DNA of 64,000 bases, from assembly GCF_001403875.1 (NCBI RefSeq), contig NZ_LN884299.1, positions 186,001-250,000 on the forward strand, read 5' to 3'. Origin of the DNA: Paenibacillus ihumii (GTDB lineage Bacteria > Bacillota > Bacilli > Paenibacillales > Paenibacillaceae). The first letter of the stretch is position 1. Every line of letters starts with the position of its first letter. The notes under the pieces are model-generated. The model had not been told where the DNA came from and did no database searches. It saw only the letters and a program-made list of their open reading frames with translations. The translations under genes were made by a program, and so were the position numbers. Shown here piece by piece: positions 8,105 through 18,918 of the stretch.

Positions 8105-8977
8105 TTAGATCCCGGTCTTTGCCGTACCCGATCGTTTTCCTTTCCGAACCAGCAGCCAAATCGTAAGGCATGCCACCGCGGTGGCAGCGCCGATGCTGAC
8201 CCAGATGAACCAGCCGCCAATGCTCTCCAGGAAGTCGGCATCCCATTCAACGAGTGCCATATCCGATTCAGCCAGGAACTCGGCTGTAGCGGCCAGAACA
8301 GCCAGTATTATTGATACAACGATCAATCTGGGAGCAATAATTTCACCGAGTGAATATTTCATCTTATTATTTCTAGGCTTCATGCCGAGCAGCGGCTCGA
8401 TTTTCCCATACAATCGCGGTACAAGATACAGTGTCGGCAGCAGCGCGAACAGAATGCCCGAGAACAGCACATCATTCAAAAAGGCCACTCCTTCAACCAC
8501 TACCACGCTCTCCGCCAAGCCCGGCACCGCCTCGAACTCCTCCACACCAATCCATACCTTGGCGATATCGACCGCGCAGCTGATGAATTGGTGGATGATG
8601 ACTCCCATCATCGCTGCGACGCCAACCTGCCTGCGATTCTGCGGATCGTTCACCAGCGTCCCGGCGATGAACATCGCCAGCGAGAAGCCGATGAACTTCT
8701 CCAGCTCGCCAAGCCCGCCGAATTGCCCCAGCATGATTTCGCCGAAAATCACTTCGCCCAGCGCCGCGCCAACAGCCGCGTAAAACGGATGGAACAAAAT
8801 GCACAGCGTCAGCGGAATAAAAGCGAAATACTCGACGGACAGCTCGATCGGTCCCAGCCGAACCGAAGGAATCAGCTCGGTAATCATATTCGACAAACCA
8901 TACAGCGACATCGACAGAATAAATACCATCATTTTTTGAGACTGGGTTAATACGTATCTTTGTCTTATTTGAGCCAC
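8105..8977 (-). CDS. Membrane protein, probable substrate-specific (S) component of the ECF transporter
   Basis: This 290-residue polytopic protein has hydrophobic segments including MMVFILSMSLYGLSNMI, FAFIPLTLCILFHPFYAAVGAALGEVIF and FLNDVLFSGILFALLPTLYLV, and a C-terminal helix before a basic tail. It is the first gene of the ECF operon, 20 bp before the double ATPase, the expected place for the substrate-binding S protein. It is not the thiamine-type YkoE or another S family I recognise. Upstream, RpiR-type regulation hints at a phosphosugar-related compound, but the substrate is unknown. Confidence 0.7.
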   Translation of the reverse strand: MAQIRQRYVLTQSQKMMVFILSMSLYGLSNMITELIPSVRLGPIELSVEYFAFIPLTLCILFHPFYAAVGAALGEVIFGEIMLGQFGGLGELEKFIGFSLAMFIAGTLVNDPQNRRQVGVAAMMGVIIHQFISCAVDIAKVWIGVEEFEAVPGLAESVVVVEGVAFLNDVLFSGILFALLPTLYLVPRLYGKIEPLLGMKPRNNKMKYSLGEIIAPRLIVVSIILAVLAATAEFLAESDMALVEWDADFLESIGGWFIWVSIGAATAVACLTIWLLVRKGKRSGTAKTGI

Positions 8978-9063
8978 TTACTTCCCCTCCTAGCTTTAGA
9001 TAGCTCCACTATAGGAGGGAAGTATTAATGCAGCATCCCTATCATGTAAATCATTTGTAAAAA

Positions 9064-9117
9064 TTCTTTCAAACATTTACTAGATGAAAAAAATATATCA
9101 TTTCCTTCAAACGTTCG
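9064..9117. promoter_or_regulatory. Paired direct repeats, candidate RpiR operator
   Basis: Two 16-base copies of the pattern TTCYTTCAAACRTTYR start at 9064 and 9102, 38 bp apart. They lie in the divergent region between the ECF operon and the RpiR gene. Binding by the adjacent regulator is inferred from position. Confidence 0.35.
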
Positions 9118-9186
9118 TTTCGGCGCCCGCAGGGATATGTTAATCTAAAGCTATCAATTCATCTGATGGGAAAGAGAGGCATCCGC

Positions 9187-10017
9187 ATGAACTTGGACTG
9201 GAATTTAGAATCCTTGTCCCCGGGCCAATATAAAATTGCCGACTATATTCAGAAAAATCTGCAATCCGCCCTCTTTATGACCGAACAGGAAATCGCGGAC
9301 ATCTTGGGACTCAGCATCGCCTCCATATCAAGGTTTTGGCGTTCCGTAGGGTTCAAAAACATCAAAGATTTCAAAAATCAGCTTCGCGAGCATTTGGAAG
9401 TCACTCCTGCCGCCAAGATGAAGAACATCATGGATAAGGCCAATGCCGAATCCCTTCCCGGACAATTCCTTGCCTCCAGCATCGAGCATTTGGAGAGCAC
9501 GCTGCAGCATTATTCCCAAGAGTCGTTTGAAGCGGCTGTAGAAGCGATCGTCACAGCGCGCAGAGTATATTTGTACGCCCCGGGTCCCTCGTCCGGACTA
9601 GCCGAGCTAATGCATTACCGTCTAAGCCGCTTCGGTCTGCCCATGCATCGCCTAGACCGCGGAGGCAGCGAGCTGTTCGAGGATCTGCTCCATATTACAG
9701 GCGAAGATATCGTTGTCCTTTTCGGCTTCGTCCGTCTGCTGCCGGAAGCCAAGGTGATCGTAGACCATGCCCGCGAATGCGGCTACCGTACGGTGCTCAT
9801 TACCGATCGCCTCGTCTCGGACTTCTCGGCCCGAAGCGATGTTACGCTATATGCCAGCCGGGGGGAGATTTGGGAGTTCCACTCGATGATTGCCCCCACC
9901 TTTCTAATCGAGAACCTGATCGTCGCTGTCGGGATGAAAAACCAGGAGCACCATCTGCGCAAATTAGAGCAGCTGAACCAGCTGCGCAAAAAATACGACC
10001 AGGAGCTCCCGCGATAA
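9187..10017 (+). CDS. MurR/RpiR-family transcriptional regulator
   Basis: About 276 residues: an N-terminal HTH_6 domain (SPGQYKIADYIQKN, TEQEIADILGLSIASISRFWRSVGFKNIKDFK) and a SIS sugar-phosphate-binding domain from about residue 120 (RRVYLYAPGPSSGLAELMHYRL, EDIVVLFGFVRLLPEAKVIVDHA). ATG 9187 is preferred over 9166 because GAGAGG lies 7 bases upstream. It is divergent from the ECF transporter operon, which it probably regulates in response to a phosphorylated sugar or amino sugar. Confidence 0.9.
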   Translation: MNLDWNLESLSPGQYKIADYIQKNLQSALFMTEQEIADILGLSIASISRFWRSVGFKNIKDFKNQLREHLEVTPAAKMKNIMDKANAESLPGQFLASSIEHLESTLQHYSQESFEAAVEAIVTARRVYLYAPGPSSGLAELMHYRLSRFGLPMHRLDRGGSELFEDLLHITGEDIVVLFGFVRLLPEAKVIVDHARECGYRTVLITDRLVSDFSARSDVTLYASRGEIWEFHSMIAPTFLIENLIVAVGMKNQEHHLRKLEQLNQLRKKYDQELPR

Positions 10018-10113
10018 ATGTTCACAATTTTTCTTCATCCCCCACTCGCCGCGACAGGATTGCTTTCACCTGTTTTTTCATGTTTTTTCATCTCAATCTA
10101 GTGAAGAATCCTG

Positions 10114-10168
10114 TTTACAAACACTACATATTGGGGTAATGTTAGTTCCAGACAACCAAATATAGTGG
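10114..10168 (+). promoter_or_regulatory. nrdDG promoter with two NrdR-box-like sites
   Basis: TTTACA (10114-10119), a 17-bp spacer and TAATGT (10137-10142) form a sigma-A-type promoter. ACACTACATATTGGGG (10121-10136) sits between the two elements, and CAACCAAATATAGTGG (10153-10168) sits just downstream. Against the NrdR consensus ACACWATATATWGTGT they match at about 13 and 11 of 16 positions. Their starts are 32 bp apart, the three-turn spacing typical of NrdR tandem boxes. NrdR represses RNR genes when dATP is high. Confidence 0.65.
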
Positions 10169-10171
10169 AAA

Positions 10172-10378
10172 CGGGTGATCCAGCCCTCAATACCAGGCTG
10201 GGGCTTAAAAGGGAAGTGCGGTGCAAATCCGCTGCGGTCCCGCCACTGTGACCGGACGCTGACGAGAGCTCACTCAGACTCCTTGCAGCGCTTCGCCGGC
10301 AGTTGGCCACTGCAGATGACCCCCATCTGCGGGAAGGCGTCAGCGAGGAAGTCCGGAAGCCAGGAGACCTGCCCGCTT
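10172..10378 (+). ncRNA. Cobalamin riboswitch upstream of nrdDG
   Basis: It contains the conserved core GGGAAGTGCGGTGCAAATCC, then GCGGTCCCGCCACTGTGA, and the 3' element GCCAGGAGACCTGCC. All are hallmarks of the adenosylcobalamin riboswitch family. It lies between the NrdR-controlled promoter and nrdD, with a terminator at 10493-10530, so bound cobalamin should switch the operon off. The end coordinates are approximate. Confidence 0.95.
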
Positions 10379-10492
10379 CTGAATGACACCAGACGAACCT
10401 GCGAGGAACAGGCAGGTGTCCGCTTGCCGCTTACATACGCAGTCATACTGCGTCCATTTGGATGATGTGAGCATTTCTCCAGACGCGCATTC

Positions 10493-10530
10493 GGGCATTT
10501 CCAACCTTGCATGGTGGGAAATGCCTTTTT
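10493..10530 (+). terminator. Riboswitch terminator (expression platform)
   Basis: GGCATTTCC (10494-10502) pairs with GGAAATGCC (10517-10525), followed by TTTTT, 43 bp before the nrdD ATG. An upstream GCATTTCT (10471-10478) could pair with the same right arm and act as antiterminator. Confidence 0.85.
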
Positions 10531-10572
10531 ATATGGTTGCAATGTGTAGTTTTTCGGGAGGGAAACTTTGTT

Positions 10573-12549
10573 ATGGCGATAATGAACCCGGTATATTCTA
10601 GCCGCCAGGACATGCTGGAAGAAGTGATTACGTTAGGAGAAGAGATCGTTGCGAGCAGTAATCTTGAAGTACTGCGGGAGAACGCCAACTTGAACGGCGA
10701 AAGCTTCTCCGGCAAAATGAGCAAATTCGGCAGCGAGTACGCAAGATGGTACGCCAAGCACTTCGTCATGCCTAAGCCGCTCGTTCAGGCTATTCAAGAC
10801 AATGTCGTCTACGTGCACGATCTGGATCAATATGCGATTGGAACGACGAACTGCATCTTTATTCCGTTCGACAAGCTGCTCCGCGAAGGCTTCAACACCG
10901 GCAACGGCAGCGTAAGGCCGCCGAACTCTATCATGACGGCGATGGCGCTTGTCGCGATCATTTTTCAATCCCAGCAAAATGCCCAATACGGCGGCGTGTC
11001 CGCCAACAAGCTGGACCACGATCTGGCGCCCTATGTGACCAAATCCTTCGTCAAATATTTCCGGAAGGGCCTGGACTACTTTGACGAAGGAGACAAGGAC
11101 GCGAGCTACGGCTTGATCACGATGGATCGCGTAGATCTCCAAGCGCTGTATCCAAAAGCCTACAAATATGCGGTTAAAGAGACCGAAAGCGAGACGCTGC
11201 AGGCTGCGGAGAGTCTCATTCACAATCTCAATACGATGTCGAGCCGGGCCGGTGGACAAATTCCGTTCACAAGCATCAATTACGGCACATGCACTTCTAT
11301 AGAAGGACAGCTCGTCATCCGCTCCCTGCTGGCGGCAACTATGCGCGGGCTTGGCAGTGGCGAAACGCCGGTGTTTCCGATTCAAATTTTCAAATGCAAG
11401 CAAGGCATCAATCAGCAGCCCGGTGAGCCTAATTACGAGCTGTTCCTAAAAGCAGCAGAGTGCTCAGCCAAACGCCTGTATCCGAATTTTGCCAATTTGG
11501 ACGCCCCGCTTAACTTGATGTATTACGATCCGGCGGACCCGGATACCGAATTTGCCACGATGGGCTGCCGCACGCGGGTGCTTAGCGACCGCTTCGGCCG
11601 CAACCACCTGTCCGGCAAAGGCAATTTGTCCTTCAACACCCTGAACCTGGTCAAGCTCGGCCTAGAGCATGGCATTGCGCTAGGACAACGGCAAACCGCA
11701 GATGAGCAAGGCTTCTACCGCGAGCTGGAGCGTTACATGGATATCGCCTTGGACGGGCTCCTGCACCGTTTCCAGATTCAGTCGTCCCAGAAGGCCAAGG
11801 CTTCCGACTTCATGATGCGTGAAGGTGTATGGGAGGGCGGCGAGCATCTGAACCCCGAGGATACGGTGGGAGAGCTGCTCAAGCACGGCAGCCTGTCGAT
11901 CGGCTTCATCGGGCTCGCAGAATGCATGAAAGCCATGTATGGTAAACATCACGGCGAAGATGCCGATGTATATAAGAAGGCCTATAATCTGATCGCCTTT
12001 ATGCGCGATTATTGCGACCGCCAGAGCGAACGGCATAATCTGAACATCACCCTGTTCGCCACTCCGGCGGAAGGGTTGTCCGGGAAATTTACCAAGAGAG
12101 ATCAGGCTGACTACGGGGAAATTCCAGGCGTCGTTGACCGGGAATATTACACGAACTCTTTTCACATCCCGGTGTACTATGACATCAGCGCCGCCAGAAA
12201 AATCGAGCTGGAGGCTCCATTCCACGGGCTGTGCAATGCGGGGGCGATCTCCTATATTGAGCTGAACGGCAATGCCCGCAGCAATCCGGCCGCGTTCCTG
12301 CGCATCATCCAGTACGCGCTGTCGCAGCAAGTGAGCTATTTCAGCATCAACCATCCGATCGACCGCTGCTCGGGCTGCGGCCATGAAGGAATCATCGGCG
12401 CGTCCTGCCCATCCTGCGGCGCCAGCGAGCAGGACGTCCATATCCGCCGCTTGCGGCGGGTGACCGGGTATCTGACCGGGGATTACCAGACCCGGTTCAA
12501 TGCCGCCAAGCAAGCTGAGGTCCGCGACCGCCTGAAGCATTCGACATGA
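10573..12549 (+). CDS. nrdD: Anaerobic (class III) ribonucleoside-triphosphate reductase
   Basis: This 658-residue NrdD reduces NTPs to dNTPs without oxygen, using a glycyl radical made by NrdG. Visible features are the NrdD core (YVHDLDQYAIGTTNCIF, SRAGGQIPFTSINYGT), a CxxC...CxxC zinc site near residues 599-616, and a C-terminal glycyl-radical segment RRVTGYLTGD with the radical Gly near 632. ATG 10573 follows TCGGGAGGG and is preferred over an in-frame ATG at 10507, which lies inside the riboswitch terminator. No N-terminal ATP cone is evident. The gene overlaps nrdG by 4 bp. Transcription is probably controlled by NrdR and by cobalamin. Confidence 0.96.
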   Translation: MAIMNPVYSSRQDMLEEVITLGEEIVASSNLEVLRENANLNGESFSGKMSKFGSEYARWYAKHFVMPKPLVQAIQDNVVYVHDLDQYAIGTTNCIFIPFDKLLREGFNTGNGSVRPPNSIMTAMALVAIIFQSQQNAQYGGVSANKLDHDLAPYVTKSFVKYFRKGLDYFDEGDKDASYGLITMDRVDLQALYPKAYKYAVKETESETLQAAESLIHNLNTMSSRAGGQIPFTSINYGTCTSIEGQLVIRSLLAATMRGLGSGETPVFPIQIFKCKQGINQQPGEPNYELFLKAAECSAKRLYPNFANLDAPLNLMYYDPADPDTEFATMGCRTRVLSDRFGRNHLSGKGNLSFNTLNLVKLGLEHGIALGQRQTADEQGFYRELERYMDIALDGLLHRFQIQSSQKAKASDFMMREGVWEGGEHLNPEDTVGELLKHGSLSIGFIGLAECMKAMYGKHHGEDADVYKKAYNLIAFMRDYCDRQSERHNLNITLFATPAEGLSGKFTKRDQADYGEIPGVVDREYYTNSFHIPVYYDISAARKIELEAPFHGLCNAGAISYIELNGNARSNPAAFLRIIQYALSQQVSYFSINHPIDRCSGCGHEGIIGASCPSCGASEQDVHIRRLRRVTGYLTGDYQTRFNAAKQAEVRDRLKHST

Positions 12550-13064
12550 ATATTTGCGGCTATTACCCGGAATCAATTAATGAAGGCGAAGGCCTGCGGG
12601 CAGCGCTCTTTATAAGCGGCTGCCGCCATTACTGCAAAGGCTGCTTCAGTCCGGCCACCTGGAATTTCCATTACGGCGAGCCGTTTACTCCCGAGCGGGA
12701 ACAGGAAATCATTCGGGACATCGCCGGCAACCCGCTGCTTAGCGGAGTGTCGATTCTTGGCGGAGACCCTTTTTTCTCGGCAGCAGAGGTCAGCGCATTC
12801 CTCGATCGTTTGCGCGAGGCTGCGGGACCGCAATCCGTCTGGATCTACAGCGGGTATACGTACGAAGAGCTGATCCATGACGTTAGATCGCCCGAGTACG
12901 GGCTGCTGACCCGCTGTCAGGTGCTCGTGGACGGACGCTACGTCGACGAATTGCGGGATCCGTCCCTGCTCTACCGCGGCAGCTCGAACCAAAGGCTGAT
13001 TGACATTCCGGCAAGCCTGTCGCAGCGCGGCGTCGTAGAATGGCGGCCAACTTTCTCTTTCTAG
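12546..13064 (+). CDS. nrdG: Anaerobic ribonucleotide reductase activating protein (radical SAM)
   Basis: This 172-residue radical SAM activase has the CxxxCxxC cluster motif as Cys26, Cys30 and Cys33 (CRHYCKGC), followed by SPATWNF and SVSILGGDPFF, typical of NrdG. It uses S-adenosylmethionine and a 4Fe-4S cluster to generate the NrdD glycyl radical. The start ATGA overlaps the nrdD stop, so the two are translationally coupled. A terminator follows at 13117-13140. Confidence 0.96.
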   Translation: MNICGYYPESINEGEGLRAALFISGCRHYCKGCFSPATWNFHYGEPFTPEREQEIIRDIAGNPLLSGVSILGGDPFFSAAEVSAFLDRLREAAGPQSVWIYSGYTYEELIHDVRSPEYGLLTRCQVLVDGRYVDELRDPSLLYRGSSNQRLIDIPASLSQRGVVEWRPTFSF

Positions 13065-13116
13065 CCGAGTCTCTTTCTAGTATAATTATGATTTGTGTGC
13101 GTTTATGGCTGACACC

Positions 13117-13140
13117 GGCGCGAATGACGCGCCTCTTTTT
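13117..13140 (+). terminator. Terminator after nrdDG
   Basis: GGCGCG and CGCGCC form a 6-bp GC stem with a 5-base loop, followed by TCTTTTTT. It separates the class III operon from nrdA. Confidence 0.8.
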
Positions 13141-13261
13141 TCGCGAGATACTTGCAATTTAAGAATTTAAGATTTGGACATCTGAGATTCAGCCAGATTG
13201 GAAGATTTAATATTTTGAAGAAGATCGAATATCCCATGTCAGGAAAGCGAGGAATATTTAC

Positions 13262-15595
<2,334 letters not shown>

Positions 15596-15929
15596 TTGAT
15601 CCCAACCAGGGTCCCAACCCACCCAAACCCTCCCTTGTCGTAAGGGAGGGCCCCCGAGGGCCCGCTGCCCTCGGGACTCCCGCAAAGGGGAGTAACGTTG
15701 GAGTTGGAGAGGCGCTCCTGCTCGCTGTTCCCTTCGGGAATGCGCTATGGGCTGGTGGGTGGAACGCTTTTCCCCCTTCGGGTACGTCTTACTTTAGGCG
15801 CACCCGGGCAACCTGGAAACACGCTGCAGAGGACTTCTGCTTTCGGCACACCCGAGGTAGTTCGTGCAACTGAGCCGCTTGCCGCCCTGACGGGCCCGCT
15901 CTACGGTGGTGCTCCTGCATGGGAGCGGA
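15596..15929. other. Non-coding hairpin-rich DNA between nrdA and the tandem repeats
   Basis: No gene is supported here. The sequence is GC-rich and full of small dyads of the type CCCTTCGGG, and of GGGCCC/CCCGAGGG runs near 15650-15675. The last could form a strong hairpin about 60 bp after the nrdA stop and partly end transcription, but no T-run follows. Confidence 0.5.
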
Positions 15930-16318
15930 CTGCTGCTATGGGCGGTTCGTTGTGAGGCTTCGTGCTGGGCGGCGCTGTCCCCTGCGGGGATTCGCTTGGG
16001 ATCGTGCAGAACCTGTCGGGGATGCTTCGGGGAATTGCTTGTGAGCTAGTCCTTCGAGGAGTTTGAGCGGACTGCTGCTACGGCGGTTCGTTGTGAGGCT
16101 CGTGCTAGGCGGCGCTGTCCCCTGCGGGATTCGCTTGGGATCGTGCAGAACCTGTCGGGGATGCTTCGGGGAATTGCTTGTGAGCTAGTCCTTCGAGGGG
16201 TTCGAGTGCACTGCTGCTACGGGCGGTTCGTTGTGAGGCTCGTGCTAGGCGGCGCTGTCCCCTGCGGGGATTCGCTTGGGATGTGCAGAACCTGTCGGGG
16301 ATGCTTCGGGGAATTTCT
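15930..16318. repeat. Three tandem copies of a ~140-bp hairpin-rich repeat between nrdA and nrdB
   Basis: The marker GGTTCGTTGTGAGGC occurs at about 15944, 16085 and 16225, giving periods of 141 and 140 bp. Each copy contains GGCGGCGCTGTCCCCTGCGG, then TTCGCTTGGGAT, then GTGCAGAACCTGTCGGGG and ATGCTTCGGGGAAT. CCCCTGCGGGG is a small perfect hairpin in each. Copies differ by a few substitutions and 1-bp indels, so no common reading frame is conserved. No function is known. Confidence 0.85.
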
Positions 16319-16413
16319 AGCTGGCTTATCTTAGACTTAAAGACTATTCGTAAATTTGGGAGCTAATGATATACCTTTTTATATAACATCAAATCTTTGA
16401 GGAGATGAGATCA

Positions 16414-17445
16414 TTGCAACTGCAAACGATTTTTAATACGGAGGCACCGAACAAATCAACTCGCATCATTAACGGGGAGTGCTCCGGTATCCTGAACTGG
16501 AACGACATCCGCATGCCGCATATGTACAAGCTGTACAAAGTACTGCTGCTCAACCACTGGATTGCGGACGAGATTCCAATGAGCAAGGATGCGCAGCAAT
16601 TTCCGCTACTGGATCCCGAGGAGCAGCGCACGTTCAAGATCAATATTTCGCTGCTGGCGGTTCTGGATTCGATGCAGACTATGTTCGTGGGAGACGTAAA
16701 ACGTTATTTTACCGACTCTTCGCTAGAAGCGATTTCCGCCATAATTGCTCAGCAGGAGGTCGTGCATAATCAATCGTACTCCTATGTGCTGTCCTCAATC
16801 GTATCGGAGCAGGAGCAAAAAGAGATTTTTGAATATTGGAAACATGATCCCGTTCTGCTGGACCGGAACAAGTTCATCTCCGAAATCTACCAGAACTTCC
16901 GTAATGAGCAAACGCCGCAGACTTTCTTTGAGGCGCTGGTAGCGGATCTCATTCTGGAGGGGATTTTCTTCTACAGCACGTTCGCCTTCTTCTACAATCT
17001 GGCGCGCGACCAGAAAATGATGGGCACAAGCCAAATGATTTCCTACATCCAGCGTGACGAGAATCAGCACTGCTACTTCTTCGCTGAGGTGTTCAAGCAG
17101 CTGCTGCTCGATTATCCGGAGCTGAATACGAAGGAAAACATCGATTACGTATACCGCACGATCGACCGGGCGGTGGAGCTGGAGACGAACTGGGCGCACT
17201 ATACGCTCAAGGAAGTTCGCGGCATCGACTTGAACGAACTGTCCGATTACATCAAGTACATCGCCAATAAGCGCCTGGGCCTGATGGGACTCGAGAAAGC
17301 ATACCAAGGCGTGGACGTAAACTGCATGCCATGGATCAAGCCATTCTCCGACGAAGCGCTGAACGCAACGAAGACGGATTTTTTCGAAGCCAAATCCCGC
17401 AACTACGGCAAGGTTGGCGACGATAACGGATTCGACGATTTGTAA
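16414..17445 (+). CDS. nrdB: Ribonucleoside-diphosphate reductase beta subunit (class Ia, ferritin-like)
   Basis: This roughly 343-residue radical-generating subunit has the dimetal ligands in order: LAVLDSMQ (Asp), QQEVVH (Glu and His), DLILEGIFF (Glu), and RDENQH (Glu and His). The radical Tyr lies in HNQSYSYVL, five residues after the first His. TTG 16414 is preferred because GAGGAG lies 9 bases upstream; ATG 16405 is only 1 base from it. The C-terminus GDDNGFDDL is an acidic tail of the kind that docks on the alpha subunit. A long structured terminator follows. Confidence 0.93.
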   Translation: MQLQTIFNTEAPNKSTRIINGECSGILNWNDIRMPHMYKLYKVLLLNHWIADEIPMSKDAQQFPLLDPEEQRTFKINISLLAVLDSMQTMFVGDVKRYFTDSSLEAISAIIAQQEVVHNQSYSYVLSSIVSEQEQKEIFEYWKHDPVLLDRNKFISEIYQNFRNEQTPQTFFEALVADLILEGIFFYSTFAFFYNLARDQKMMGTSQMISYIQRDENQHCYFFAEVFKQLLLDYPELNTKENIDYVYRTIDRAVELETNWAHYTLKEVRGIDLNELSDYIKYIANKRLGLMGLEKAYQGVDVNCMPWIKPFSDEALNATKTDFFEAKSRNYGKVGDDNGFDDL

Positions 17446-17464
17446 AATAAATTTGTAAAATAAT

Positions 17465-17538
17465 AAAGCACCCTACGAACCAACATTGGCGCTTCCCCTA
17501 CAAGGGAATTCCAATAGAGATTCGCTGGGGTGCTTTTT
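17465..17538 (+). terminator. Long structured terminator after nrdB
   Basis: The outer arms AAAGCACCC and GGGTGCTTT enclose an inner ATTGG...CCAAT stem with a TTCCC/GGGAA core. T-runs follow. Confidence 0.85.
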
Positions 17539-17586
17539 GCTTGCAGGTCAGGTCGAATTCTTCCCAACCACACTATCTCAGCTCAT

Positions 17587-17973
17587 TCAGGCCTCCTCGT
17601 TGCCCGTATTCCCGCTGTAGTGATGCCGATGCGGCGTGCTTCCGTCTACCGTCGTGTACCCTTCAAAGTAATGGTAGTGTCCGCCCCCGGGCAATGCGAT
17701 CGCCGGACCTGTCGTTCCTCTGATCTTATGGGTGTGACCAGCGTTAAAGGAAGTCTCCGCATAGTAGGTATGAACGTGCTGAACCCCGCTTGGAGCCGGC
17801 TCCGTTCTGCCCGCATAATAATGGCTATGGCCGACATCATAGGAGGTATTCCCCGAAAAAGGATGCACATGCACAGGCCTCCCATTCCACGAGGTAATGT
17901 ACAGCTTATGCGAGTGCTCAGAATCGGAACCATCCTCCCGATGGACAATAAAGCCAGTCACAGGTATCTCCAA
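17587..17973 (-). CDS. YmaF-family His-rich protein
   Basis: This 128-residue protein is built of four to five imperfect repeats, each with H-x-H or HSH motifs and aromatic strands (HSHKLYITSWNGRPVHVHPF, VGHSHYYAGRT, QHVHTYYAETS, GHTHKIRGTTGP, GHYHYFEGYT, PHRHHYSGNTG). This is the YmaF family pattern. The many paired histidines suggest metal binding, but no activity is established. TTG 17973 follows AAGGGGAG with good spacing. It is convergent with nrdB; in B. subtilis ymaF also lies in the nrd neighbourhood. Confidence 0.9.
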   Translation of the reverse strand: MEIPVTGFIVHREDGSDSEHSHKLYITSWNGRPVHVHPFSGNTSYDVGHSHYYAGRTEPAPSGVQHVHTYYAETSFNAGHTHKIRGTTGPAIALPGGGHYHYFEGYTTVDGSTPHRHHYSGNTGNEEA

Positions 17974-18130
17974 TTACAACTCCCCTTATAATTGTGATAT
18001 TGAATTGTATGCTGGGGAGCTCTGGAGAGTTCGATGGCCTAAAGCGGTTAATTTTCTCATATCAACGAGATATGATAACAGCAGAAGATTTATACAAACC
18101 ATAGGGCTTGCTCTTCCCTAATACTAATTT

Positions 18131-18184
18131 GTGTTATTCCACAGACACTGGGCAATTGTGTTTCTCCACAGACACTAGGCAAGC
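18131..18184. repeat. Tandem duplication, ~27 bp
   Basis: Two copies carry CCACAGACACTRGGCAA after a TGTGTT-rich start. There are few differences between them. Confidence 0.7.
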
Positions 18185-18255
18185 AACTTGTACCCGTATA
18201 CATTTTCTTCGCCTTCGAGAAGCACAAGTAACCAATCATTGATCATTGAAAAGCG

Positions 18256-18440
18256 AAATGTATTTTATACAGCTAGTTAAGCTCTTTTTCTAAAAAATAC
18301 ATACGCTAAATGCAAAACATACAGTTAGTTTGCCTGAATGGAGCGAATTCGCCGAAATAGCTTAAAACTAAATGTAGGTTTTACAGTTGGTTCCCTCTAT
18401 CACAACCAAAACCGATGAACTAGCTGTATGAAATACATCT
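18256..18440. repeat. Inverted pair of 23-bp elements with related copies between them
   Basis: The element at 18256-18278 (AAATGTATTTTATACAGCTA plus GTT) matches the reverse complement of 18418-18440 at 21 of 23 positions. Two looser copies lie between them (…AACATACAGTTAGTT near 18320 and …GTTTTACAGTTGGTT near 18385). Similar sequence recurs at 33200-33360, so it may be a dispersed family. Confidence 0.6.
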
Positions 18441-18464
18441 AGTTACCTGATCCAGTTTATCTGG

Positions 18465-18610
18465 ATACCGCCATTACAGTCATAGTCTGTGCCCCGGCCT
18501 TATGGGTACTATCAGTACAGTCATAGTCTGTACCCTGGCCTTCTGGATACTATCAGTCCAGCCATAAGTCTACATCCCGGCCTTCTGGGTACTATCAGTA
18601 CAGTCATAAA
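18465..18610. repeat. Tandem repeat, period 41-42 bp, about 3.5 copies
   Basis: GGCCTTMTGGRTACTATCAG recurs at 18496, 18537 and 18579, followed each time by a YCAGYCATA-type segment. Confidence 0.8.
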
Positions 18611-18918
18611 TCCGTATCAATTTCGGCAGCCTAGGCAACCTGAGCAGTCTGGGTTAGCTCCGCGTTCCGGCCATACAGTCAAAAATCAGAAGTTTAATTT
18701 ACTGCAGAGATAGACCCCAGTTCAATTAAGGGGCCGTGTAGAAAATACATCAATTAAAGACAGCTCCGTACTTTAGCAAGCAAAAATCCTGCACTTTTGC
18801 AGCTTTCCTCTTCTATCAACAATTAGCAAAGACAAATATTTCCGTCATCCGCTCGATCTCATCGCCGAAGAACCTTTCTTCAATCAACAAACAGCGATGA
18901 CAAGCCAGCTCCCTAACC

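Larger units (their letters stand above)
17974..18918. other. ~945-bp intergenic region with repeats and no supported gene
   Basis: No credible gene is visible. The region carries a tandem 27-bp duplication at 18131-18184, an inverted pair at 18256-18278 and 18418-18440, and a 41-bp tandem repeat at 18465-18610. A short frame at 18489-18713 is only the translation of the tandem repeat. Confidence 0.6.

Noticed and set aside
15698..16334. Two plus-strand frames in the nrdA-nrdB gap
   Set aside because: They run over the hairpin-rich repeats, whose copies differ by 1-bp indels, so no frame is conserved and no ribosome site fits.
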